From contig JAYWIG010000015.1 of the NCBI GenBank assembly GCA_043789035.1, positions 1 to 20,954 on the forward strand: a stretch of DNA of 20,954 nucleotides. Reading direction: 5' to 3'. Of the stretch, positions 8,609 to 15,154 are shown one piece after another; positions within the stretch are counted from its first letter, which is position 1; each line of letters opens with the position of its first letter. This DNA comes from JAYWIG01 sp043789035 (GTDB taxonomy: Bacteria > Pseudomonadota > Gammaproteobacteria > Burkholderiales > Burkholderiaceae_E). A program made the translations under genes and the position numbers. The notes under the pieces are model-generated. The model was given only the letters and a program-made list of their open reading frames with translations. It searched no databases and was not told where the DNA came from.

Positions 8609-10851
8609 TCGAAGCAGCTTCAACGATTGCAGCCTCAAGTGGTACTTCGGTATTTCATGAGAGCGCCAAGGCGCAAGTAGCTGGCACCGCTAACTATATT
8701 GATGATTTGCCGACTTTACGCGGAACGCTTTATGCGGCACCAGTTATGAGTACGGTGGCTTGCGGTAAGCTTCGTGGCATTGATAGTGCGGCGGCATTAG
8801 CTTTCCCAGGTGTGGTTCGAGTTATTACAGCAGAGGATATTCGAGGCGATAAGTTCATCGCTTCTTTCTCGCACGACGAGCCCATTCTTGCAATCGATAC
8901 AGTTCAGCATGTTGGCCAGGTAGTTGCACTGGTTGTGGCCGAATCGATGAACGTAGCGCGTAGAGCTGCCCGGCTAGTAAAGCTAGATATCGAAGCGATG
9001 CCCGCGATTCTTTCGATTGGCCAAGCAGTGGCTGCGAAGAGCTGGGTGTTGCCACCGGTAGAAGTAAAGCGAGGTGATGCACTTGCCGCGATAAATTGGG
9101 CCAAAAATCAACTTACTGGTTCGTTAGAAGTAGGTGGGCAAGAACACTTTTACCTTGAAGGGCAGATTGCTTATGCAGTTCCGCAAGAACAAAATCACAT
9201 GCTTATTTACTCTTCGTCACAACATCCCGGTGAAGTTCAGCATTGGGTGAGTCACGCCTTGGCTGTGACGAATGCCGACGTGCGGGTTGAGTGCCGACGA
9301 ATGGGTGGCGGCTTTGGAGGCAAAGAAACACAAGCTGGCCATATGGCGCTTTGGGCAGCCATTGCCGCTGACATCTTGAAGCAACCTGTGAAATTGCGAT
9401 TGGATCGAGATGATGACTTTCACATCACCGGCAAACGTCATAATTTCGAGTACGAGTATACGGTGGGTTTTGATGATGCCGGGCGAATTGCCGGCTTAGA
9501 TGTAACCATGGCTTCGCAATGTGGCTTTTCGGCGGATTTGTCAGGCCCTGTCAATGACCGGGCAGTGTTTCACATCGATAACTGCTATTTTTTAGAGCAT
9601 GTAAAGATTACCTCTTTGCGCTGTAAAACCAATACCCAAAGCAACACGGCTTTTCGTGGCTTTGGTGGCCCGCAGGGCATGATTGTGATCGAGGCAATTA
9701 TCGGTGATATCGCTAGGCATTTAGGACTCGATGCGCTAGAAGTGCGCCGAAAAAACTTCTATGGAACTATCGATAGAAACGTCACTCCTTACCAAATGAC
9801 AGTGACGGATAACATCATTGAAGCGTTGGTTGCTGAGCTTGCAAAAACAAGTCGTTACACTGACAGAAAAGCAGCAATTTCCAACTGGAATGCCAGTAAC
9901 CCCTTGATCAAAAAAGGCATTGCCATTACTCCAGTAAAGTTCGGAATTTCATTTACCGCGACGCATTTCAATCAGGCCGGTGCCTTGGTGCAGGTATATA
10001 CCGATGGCTCAGTGTTGATTAATCATGGCGGCACCGAAATGGGCCAAGGGCTGCACACCAAAGTCTGCCAAATCGTCGCTGACGAATTGGGTGTGCCTTT
10101 CGAGCGTGTTCGTATCAGCGCAAGCGATACCGCCAAAGTAGCTAATGCCTCTGCCACGGCGGCGTCTAGCGGTACTGATTTGAATGGACGTGCGGCACAA
10201 ATGGCCGCAAAAGAAATTAAGCAGCGCTTAGTTGATTTTTCATTGAAGCAAGGCAAAAACTACCAAGACGAATCGTTCGAGTTTTGGGTGCAAAAAGCTT
10301 ACATGGCCCGGGTTCAGCTTTGGTCCGATGGCTTCTATGCCACGCCGAAAATTCACTATGACAAAACTACCCTCACCGGGCGGCCGTTCTTTTATTTTGC
10401 CTACGGCGCTGCCTGTGTTGAAGTGGCTATTGATACCTTAACTGGCGAGAACCGAGTGCTAGCCGTCGATATCCTGCATGATGCTGGTCGCTCTATTAAC
10501 CCCGGTATTGATATTGGGCAAATCGAAGGCGGATTTGTGCAGGGTATGGGTTGGCTCACTACGGAAGAACTAGTGTGGAATGCCAGCGGGAAGCTCACCA
10601 CGCACGCGCCATCAACTTACAAGATTCCGACGGCGTTCGATGTGCCACAGCACTTTAAAGTTGGTTTGTGGACAGAACCAAATCGAGAAGATAATATTTT
10701 CGGTTCAAAGGCCGTTGGCGAGCCACCGTTTATGTTGGCGATTGCCGTGTTTGAAGCGTTAAGGGATGCGGTGGGTGCGGTGAAGAGCGGGGCAGTAAAG
10801 CTTGATGCACCTGCGACGCCGGAGCGGGTGTTGATGGCTTTGAGTGCCTAA
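8605..10851 (+). CDS. xdhB: Xanthine dehydrogenase molybdopterin-binding subunit
   Basis: A 748-residue molybdenum hydroxylase subunit that oxidises hypoxanthine and xanthine to urate. The residues known to handle purines in this family are all present: the Glu of MGGGFGGKE (E241), the Arg of AFRGFGGPQG (R351), and the catalytic Glu of KAVGEPP (E706). GGTEMGQGLHTKV (about 475-487) is the molybdopterin-contact region. Length is slightly short of the usual 760-790 but no domain is missing. Translation is coupled to xdhA by a 4-bp overlap. The maturation factor XdhC, which often follows xdhB, is absent here; the next gene is a PIN toxin on the other strand whose stop overlaps the xdhB stop by 4 bp. 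Confidence 0.96.
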   Translation: MIEAASTIAASSGTSVFHESAKAQVAGTANYIDDLPTLRGTLYAAPVMSTVACGKLRGIDSAAALAFPGVVRVITAEDIRGDKFIASFSHDEPILAIDTVQHVGQVVALVVAESMNVARRAARLVKLDIEAMPAILSIGQAVAAKSWVLPPVEVKRGDALAAINWAKNQLTGSLEVGGQEHFYLEGQIAYAVPQEQNHMLIYSSSQHPGEVQHWVSHALAVTNADVRVECRRMGGGFGGKETQAGHMALWAAIAADILKQPVKLRLDRDDDFHITGKRHNFEYEYTVGFDDAGRIAGLDVTMASQCGFSADLSGPVNDRAVFHIDNCYFLEHVKITSLRCKTNTQSNTAFRGFGGPQGMIVIEAIIGDIARHLGLDALEVRRKNFYGTIDRNVTPYQMTVTDNIIEALVAELAKTSRYTDRKAAISNWNASNPLIKKGIAITPVKFGISFTATHFNQAGALVQVYTDGSVLINHGGTEMGQGLHTKVCQIVADELGVPFERVRISASDTAKVANASATAASSGTDLNGRAAQMAAKEIKQRLVDFSLKQGKNYQDESFEFWVQKAYMARVQLWSDGFYATPKIHYDKTTLTGRPFFYFAYGAACVEVAIDTLTGENRVLAVDILHDAGRSINPGIDIGQIEGGFVQGMGWLTTEELVWNASGKLTTHAPSTYKIPTAFDVPQHFKVGLWTEPNREDNIFGSKAVGEPPFMLAIAVFEALRDAVGAVKSGAVKLDAPATPERVLMALSA

Positions 10852-11267
10852 ACCGCTAATTTAAGCACCTGAGCAGCCTTTCTAAGCCGTAAATCGAAGC
10901 ATGCAAAGTGTATAACTTCCGTCGTTGAACCTTGCAGCGCAGTTGCGCTGGCTAGCTGCACGCTATCGTAAGCCCGTAATGCAAAGGCATCGGCATAGTC
11001 GGCCGCTGATTCAACAATGGGTTGGCTTACTTCCAGAATAAAGTAGTCGCTCCAATGAGAAGCCAATCTTTGTTTCGCTTGGTCGATAGTCTTGCGATCT
11101 GCTTCATTATCGCGAATGCGGCGGGCAAAAGCAGCATGCGCTTCAGCCCAAGCAATTCGACTAACTGCAATAGCACTAGCCTGTTGGGCAAGGCCTAAGC
11201 AAACATCGCCATCGACTTCTTCAATATAGAGTTTAACTAGCGCGGAAGTATCGCAAAACAGAATCAA
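10848..11267 (-). CDS. vapC: PIN-domain toxin, VapC type (module 1)
   Basis: A 139-residue single-domain PIN protein, presumably an Mg2+-dependent endoribonuclease held inactive by the upstream antitoxin. The four acidic residues of the active site are visible: D6 in FCDTSALVKLY, E42 in AWAEAHAAF, D101 in RAYDSVQLASA and D125 in CFDLRLRKAA. The start codon is TTG and overlaps the antitoxin stop as TTGA (11264-11267), so toxin translation depends on the antitoxin being read. The rare start would keep toxin yield low. Its stop overlaps the convergent xdhB stop by 4 bp, leaving no spacer. RNA target unknown. Confidence 0.9.
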   Translation of the reverse strand: MILFCDTSALVKLYIEEVDGDVCLGLAQQASAIAVSRIAWAEAHAAFARRIRDNEADRKTIDQAKQRLASHWSDYFILEVSQPIVESAADYADAFALRAYDSVQLASATALQGSTTEVIHFACFDLRLRKAAQVLKLAV

Positions 11268-11530
11268 TTGCGGAGTTCCAAAACAAGATCGCTCATTGAT
11301 TTTTGATCATTGTTAAGTTTTTCTGGCGCGTCGAAAATAGGCTTTTTGCCGCTCCAAGTTGCTTGCTTACTAAACAGCAACGAGTTCATTGATTGCGGTG
11401 ATGACTCTTGAACACCCGTAATTTGCGCGACAAGCTGATTGTGAGATGTCACTTGGATGACTTCGCCTTGGCGGGCGAGTTCAAGATAGGCGGATAGTTC
11501 GGCTTTTAATGTTCGGATTGCGACTTTCAT
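11264..11530 (-). CDS. Phd/YefM-type antitoxin (module 1)
   Basis: An 88-residue antitoxin. Residues 1-40 (MKVAIRTLKAELSAYLELAR, then GEVIQVTSHNQLVAQI) match the DNA-binding fold of the Phd/YefM 'prevent-host-death' family. The remainder, from about residue 45, is polar and probably the flexible toxin-wrapping tail. ATG at 11530 is preferred over a longer reading upstream, because the extension reads across the AT-rich promoter and looks unlike any antitoxin. CAGG lies 3 bp before the ATG, while a TACAAT -10-like box ends only 6 bp before it, so the mRNA may be leaderless. It probably represses its own promoter through the inverted repeat at 11539-11570. Confidence 0.85.
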   Translation of the reverse strand: MKVAIRTLKAELSAYLELARQGEVIQVTSHNQLVAQITGVQESSPQSMNSLLFSKQATWSGKKPIFDAPEKLNNDQKSMSDLVLELRN

Positions 11531-11538
11531 CGCCTGAT

Positions 11539-11570
11539 TGTAGTCTCTTTTATATTTTATTGAAACTACT
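11539..11570 (-). promoter_or_regulatory. Promoter and inverted repeat of toxin-antitoxin module 1
   Basis: Plus-strand arms GTAGTCTC (11540-11547) and GAAACTAC (11562-11569) pair with one mismatch around 14 AT-rich bases. On the minus strand this ends in ACTACAAT, which contains a TACAAT -10-like hexamer (11542-11537) six bases before the antitoxin ATG. TTTCAA at 17 bp spacing is a weak -35. The layout fits autorepression by the antitoxin-toxin complex. Compare the similar site of module 2 at 12139-12170. Confidence 0.5.
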
Positions 11571-11573
11571 TTT

Positions 11574-12131
11574 TTGATTATTGTTATAAAAGTGGTCACG
11601 ATAGGGCACTCTGCGTCAGACGTCTGTGCCCAGAATTTACTTTGCACATCGTGTTTTAACGCAGAAGTTGCTCGTCAGCATGGCTTAGAAAATTTCGAGA
11701 ATATTCGATTAAAGCCGATTAGCCTTGCGGATTGCCTTGGTACTGAGCACCAGTTTCACTTTACTACTCGCCTACTAGGCGACATCGTAAGCCTAGAAGC
11801 ATTCGAACTGCGAGACGGTAACCCAGCAGGGTATTGTTTTCAACAAATCGGAAATTCAGATGACGAAGTGTTTTCGCTGCTCGGCCAATTGATTCAGAAA
11901 ATTCGTAAAGCGCTAAGCGTACGGCATATTGAAGAGGGTGATCTTAGTCTGCGAATTGTCGATTCAACAGTACGAGGTCGCATTGATTGGGACGAAACAA
12001 GCGGTAGCCTATCGCCGCTGATTGTCGTCGACGGAGAGTAAATTTCATGGAAGGCTTTTGGCAAGATGTTGACGACTTTTGAAGGCAGCCAATTTAGGCT
12101 TGAACTACTAGACCCAAGTGCTGAGGTATAA
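11574..12131 (+). pseudogene. Uncharacterised conserved-looking protein gene interrupted by an in-frame TAA
   Basis: An open frame encodes 155 residues to TAA at 12039-12041. The same frame continues without a shift for 29 more codons (ISWKAFGKMLTTFEG, then QFRLELLDPSAEV) to a second TAA at 12129-12131. The continuation has the look of genuine protein and follows smoothly from SPLIVVDGE, so one codon (probably GAA or AAA) has become TAA. The body has one CxxC (LLCTSCFNAEVARQHG), then LGDIVSLEAFEL and an Ile/Leu/Arg-rich helix. I recall uncharacterised proteins ending in a similar 'DG-EISWEEFG-ML-FEG-QFKL' stretch but cannot name the family. The N-terminus is doubtful: only TTG (11574) or GTG (11592) starts exist, with no ribosome site, so the 5' end may be lost too. 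A functional truncated protein is the alternative. Confidence 0.65.
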
Positions 12132-12138
12132 AGATGGC

Positions 12139-12170
12139 TGTAGTACAAAGAGTGATTCCCGTACTACAAT
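12139..12170 (+). promoter_or_regulatory. Promoter and inverted repeat of toxin-antitoxin module 2
   Basis: A perfect repeat TGTAGTAC (12139-12146), 14-bp spacer, GTACTACA (12161-12168). The right arm runs into TACAAT (12165-12170), a good -10 hexamer ending 9 bp before the antitoxin ATG. No convincing -35 is seen. This is the expected layout for an autoregulated toxin-antitoxin promoter, with the operator covering the -10. A start about 7 nt after the hexamer would leave only a few untranslated bases. Confidence 0.65.
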
Positions 12171-12179
12171 ACAGGGATT

Positions 12180-12461
12180 ATGCCCACTTCAACTCAAAGT
12201 ACCAGCCAGTTCCTTAGTCTTCGCCTCGATAGTGGCGATGCCGCACTTATGCAAGCTCTGTCTGGTAGTACTGGCCTAAGTAAGACGGAAATCGTCAAGC
12301 TTGCGCTACGCAAGCTTGCGAATGAAACGCAGTCCGAAGTTAGTCTCTTCGATATGGGCTCGTCTAAATTTGGGCGCTACGGAGATGCCAGCCGTCAATC
12401 CTCACAGGTAAAAGCTGTCGTGCGTGAACGGCTACTTGCTAAGAGAAATCGCCAAGGCTAG
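12180..12461 (+). CDS. Ribbon-helix-helix (CopG-like) antitoxin (module 2)
   Basis: A 93-residue protein. Residues about 9-48 fit a ribbon-helix-helix DNA-binding fold: a short strand (QFLSLRLDSGD), helix A (AALMQALSGSTG), then LSKTEIVKLALRKLA as helix B. The C-terminal half (FDMGSSKFGRYGDASRQSSQ, then a basic end) resembles antitoxin tails that carry 'GKYG' before the toxin-binding segment. The PIN gene begins on the last base of its stop codon, so the two form a coupled pair. AGGGA lies only 2 bp before the ATG, and the -10 box is close, so translation may be leaderless. It should bind the repeat at 12139-12168 and repress its own operon. Confidence 0.82.
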   Translation: MPTSTQSTSQFLSLRLDSGDAALMQALSGSTGLSKTEIVKLALRKLANETQSEVSLFDMGSSKFGRYGDASRQSSQVKAVVRERLLAKRNRQG

Positions 12462-12928
12462 TGGTGGCGAGTAAGAGAGTAATTACAGGTTCGAGCACAC
12501 TTCGAGAGGTGCTCTGCGACAGCGGGCCATTGGCAGCACTTTTTAATAGTCGAGACAGTTACCACAAGCTTGCACTAACTTACTTTAAAGTGAATGGCGC
12601 GCACATTCGGCTACTTGTTACCTGGGAAGTGATTTCAGAGGTGATGTACTTCTTAGACTTTAGCCCGAACGCACAGTCAGACTTGTTGCTTTGGCTGCAT
12701 GAAGGGTCGACAAAAGATAGGGTACGAATATCTACCTTAGATACTGACGATCTTCCAGGCTTATCGGCTTTGTTGCTCAAATACGCTGATCGACCGATGG
12801 ATCTAGCGGACGCTTCGTTGGTCTGGCTAGCTAATCGTACAGGTGTTACCGACATCATTACGATAGATCGTGCGGACTTCAGTATTTATCGAACCAATAA
12901 GCGCAAGGCTTTCAAAAACGTTTTCTAA
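12461..12928 (+). CDS. vapC: PIN-domain toxin, VapC type (module 2)
   Basis: Up to 155 residues with a PIN domain, a likely ribonuclease toxin. Acidic residues fit the active site: D20 (LCDSGPLAALF), E60 (EVISEVMYFL), D114/D117 (MDLADASLVWLANR) and D136 (IITIDRADFSIYR). Two GTG codons at 12461 and 12464 are possible starts, the first sharing a base with the antitoxin TAG. A third GTG at 12509 would begin the protein at MLCDSGPLAALF, which matches where most VapC proteins begin; the extra 16 N-terminal residues are otherwise unexplained. The longer form is kept because of stop-start coupling and an AAGG at 12454-12457. It ends with a basic tail (TNKRKAFKNVF). RNA target unknown. Confidence 0.85.
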   Translation: MVASKRVITGSSTLREVLCDSGPLAALFNSRDSYHKLALTYFKVNGAHIRLLVTWEVISEVMYFLDFSPNAQSDLLLWLHEGSTKDRVRISTLDTDDLPGLSALLLKYADRPMDLADASLVWLANRTGVTDIITIDRADFSIYRTNKRKAFKNVF

Positions 12929-12961
12929 GTTATTCTCAGCGCCTACTTCAATGCGAAATAA

Positions 12962-13165
12962 GAAACCTCCACGCTCACCGGCGACCTAAGAAATAAAATC
13001 GACCAAATTTGGAAAGTCTTTTGGTCGGGCGGCATTGCCAACCCTATCGAGGTAATTGAGCAAATAGAAAACAAAGCCACGTGCTTAGAACGCCCGATGG
13101 AGCGCCGCATATTCCCAAAAGGTAAAGACTCGCAAGGCCGCGCTTTCGAAAGCTTGGTCACTTAG
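12962..13165 (+). pseudogene. Remnant of a type I restriction-modification DNA methylase (HsdM N-terminus)
   Basis: A 67-codon open stretch bounded by stops and without a start codon. It encodes TLTGDLRNKIDQIWKVFWSG and then GIANPIEVIEQ, which matches the N-terminal helical domain of HsdM methylase subunits. It goes on as ENKATCLERPMERRIFPKGK and DSQGRAFESL. In intact HsdM, about 17-20 residues ('ITYLLFIRRLDD...') normally lie between VIEQ and ENKA; here they are missing without a frame change. The reading ends at TAG 13163-13165, far short of the roughly 500 residues of HsdM, and no methylase motif is present. So start, an internal block and most of the gene are gone. No HsdR or HsdS genes are visible. 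The match is from memory of the family, but several motifs agree in order. Confidence 0.8.
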
Positions 13166-13295
13166 GTGCCCGGCTCTCATCTAGCACAGCACTACACCAC
13201 CATGAGGCTTATGTTCATGACTCAGCCGCCATCATTCGCAGAGGTGATGAACGTCTTAAGTGAGGCCGAAACAACGCTAAACGCGTCGTCAGCTC
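13166..13295. other. Unassigned spacer after the HsdM remnant
   Basis: About 130 bp lie between the methylase remnant and the end of the TRAP large-permease gene. A 39-codon plus-strand frame (ATG 13202 to TAA 13321) enters the TRAP gene antisense and resembles nothing I know. Another frame reads HEAYVHDSAAIIRRGDERLK, also unrecognised. The stretch may be further decayed remnant. No terminator hairpin with a T run was found for either flanking gene. Confidence 0.4.
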
Positions 13296-14639
13296 CTACT
13301 CAAACCCCAATATCTTCTTAATAATCTGCGCAAACGGTTGTTCCATTGCATTGGGTAGCGCGAGTGATATTGCCGGGAAAGCACACAAAATAACAAGCCG
13401 CACCAAATCACTGGCAATAAAAGGCATCACACCTTTATAAATCTTCTCGAGCGATATATCTCTGGCAATCGAGTTGATAACAAATACGTTGATACCCACC
13501 GGCGGGCAGATCATTCCTAGGGTGACTGCCATCACGATAATCACGCCAAACCAAACAGGGTCGAAACCTAACTTCATCATCACCGGAAACACAATCGGCA
13601 CGGTGAGCAAGATCATCGCTAACTCATCCATGATCGCACCAAGTATGAAATAGCCAACTAAAATTAAAGCGAGAACACCATACGCACCTATTGGCAGCGT
13701 GGTGAGGGTTTCAACGGCTTTTTGTGTAAACTGGGTAATCGTTAGGAAATACCCAAACAAATAGGCACCGATGACAATAATCATGATCGAAGCGGTGACG
13801 CGAAGGCTATCGACTAAGGTGCGCATGATGCTGACGCGGTCTAGCTTGCCACGTAACACTCCGATGATAAGTGCGCCCATCGCACCCATGCCGGCGGCTT
13901 CAGTGGTTGTGAACACGCCGACATACATGCCGCCGAGCACGAACATAAACAGAAGAAATACGGCCCATAAACCGCGTAAGCTTGCCCAACGTTCAGCCCA
14001 CGAATGAACCTTACCGCGAGGCATCATTTCTGGATGCATCATGCCCAGCACTTGCACGACGATGGCATACATCACCATGCCCAATAGGCCAGGTACGACA
14101 CCAGCAAAAAACAATTTCGAGATATCGGTTTCGGTCATGATGCCGTAGAGCACGAAGATAACAGAAGGCGGGATCATGATGCCAAGTGTGCCGCCGGCGG
14201 CCACTACGCCAGCCGCGTGACCAGGGTCATAGCCAGCTTTACGCATCTCGGGCAAGGCCACTTTGCTCATGGTCGCCGCCGTGGCGACTGACGAGCCATT
14301 AATCGCAGCGAAGCCACCACAAGCAGCAATAGCGGCCATCGACAAACCACCGCGCAAATGGCCGAACCAAGCGTTGCCCGCAGAGAATAATTCTTTGCTC
14401 ATGCCGGAAGTTGATGCGAGTGCGCCCATTAAGACGAACATGGGAATAACGGAGAAGTTGTAATCAGTGACCACTGATAGCGGCACTTGTCCGAGCAAGT
14501 TTAAGCCCGGCAGCCAGCCAGCCAGTAAACCAAAGCCAACCACTCCGGGAATTGCCATTGCAATACCGATAGGAACGCGAATGGCCATTAAACCGAACAT
14601 CAACACAAAGCCGAGTACGGCTACTAAATCGCGATCCAT
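13296..14639 (-). CDS. dctM: TRAP transporter large membrane subunit (DctM type)
   Basis: A 447-residue inner-membrane protein, the transport subunit of a tripartite ATP-independent periplasmic transporter, using an ion gradient rather than ATP. Family marks include GSSVATAATMSKVALPEMRKAGYDPGHAAGVVAAGGTLG (split across residues about 115-153), IMIPPSVIFVLYGIMTETDI after it, and MICPPVGINVFVIN near residue 380. Many hydrophobic helices cover the whole length, and size fits the family. ATG follows AAGG by a few bases and lies 10 bp after the DctQ stop, so it is cotranscribed. The symbol denotes the family; the substrate is not known and need not be a C4-dicarboxylate. Confidence 0.94.
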   Translation of the reverse strand: MDRDLVAVLGFVLMFGLMAIRVPIGIAMAIPGVVGFGLLAGWLPGLNLLGQVPLSVVTDYNFSVIPMFVLMGALASTSGMSKELFSAGNAWFGHLRGGLSMAAIAACGGFAAINGSSVATAATMSKVALPEMRKAGYDPGHAAGVVAAGGTLGIMIPPSVIFVLYGIMTETDISKLFFAGVVPGLLGMVMYAIVVQVLGMMHPEMMPRGKVHSWAERWASLRGLWAVFLLFMFVLGGMYVGVFTTTEAAGMGAMGALIIGVLRGKLDRVSIMRTLVDSLRVTASIMIIVIGAYLFGYFLTITQFTQKAVETLTTLPIGAYGVLALILVGYFILGAIMDELAMILLTVPIVFPVMMKLGFDPVWFGVIIVMAVTLGMICPPVGINVFVINSIARDISLEKIYKGVMPFIASDLVRLVILCAFPAISLALPNAMEQPFAQIIKKILGFE

Positions 14640-14649
14640 AAAACCTTGT

Positions 14650-15141
14650 TCAAATTTCGGTAATTTGCGTTAATTCGCCTTGATGTGAGCGCCGCCACAC
14701 GTTGACTAACCGCATCACGGTGGTAATCACTGCGGCTACAACACCTAGCCATGCGGCTACATGAAAAGGGCCAATCGGAATTCGTAGATCAGAGGTTGCT
14801 TGGGTCGATTGCACGGATTGCCATACCTTTACTCCTAGCATCCATGCCATGAGCAATAGGAATATCAGCAACACCGTGGTTGCCGCTATGTCGATATAGC
14901 GCTTACGATCATCATTCGATTTTTCCCACAGCAAATCGACCATGATGTGTTCATTGCGAAAACAAATGCAGGCAATTCCCCAAAAAATCGCGATCCCCTG
15001 CAAGAGTTTGGAAAAATCAAACCAATCGGGAATTTGTGTGGAAAAAACATAGCGCAAAAACACCGAACCAAAGGTAAGAATCGCAATCGCGAGTAAAAAA
15101 CTACCCGCGATTTTTTCGACAACTGAAACGAACTTATCCAC
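14650..15141 (-). CDS. dctQ: TRAP transporter small membrane subunit (DctQ type)
   Basis: A 163-residue membrane protein with four hydrophobic segments (about 11-31, 45-60, 86-106 and 126-146), the usual topology of TRAP small subunits. FLRYVFSTQIPDWFDFSKLL and a following IFWGIACICFRNEHIMVDLL are typical family stretches. The start is GTG (MDKFVSVVEK), 13 bp after the binding-protein stop; no strong ribosome site is seen, so translation may be coupled to the upstream gene. It works in complex with the large subunit encoded directly downstream. Confidence 0.9.
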   Translation of the reverse strand: MDKFVSVVEKIAGSFLLAIAILTFGSVFLRYVFSTQIPDWFDFSKLLQGIAIFWGIACICFRNEHIMVDLLWEKSNDDRKRYIDIAATTVLLIFLLLMAWMLGVKVWQSVQSTQATSDLRIPIGPFHVAAWLGVVAAVITTVMRLVNVWRRSHQGELTQITEI

Positions 15142-15154
15142 GCCGCTCGTATTT

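Noticed and set aside
12943..13161. 72-codon minus-strand open frame opposite the HsdM remnant
   Set aside because: The plus strand has clear HsdM motifs in order, while the minus translation has no recognisable family pattern. It is a shadow.
11040..13295. Search for insertion sequence or integrase genes bounding the accessory patch
   Set aside because: No transposase-like frame, terminal inverted repeat or direct repeat was found by eye, and no tRNA gene is adjacent.
13202..13321. 39-codon plus-strand frame with ATG start (MRLMFMTQPPSF...)
   Set aside because: No clear ribosome site, runs antisense into the TRAP permease gene, no known similarity. Kept only as a note on the spacer.
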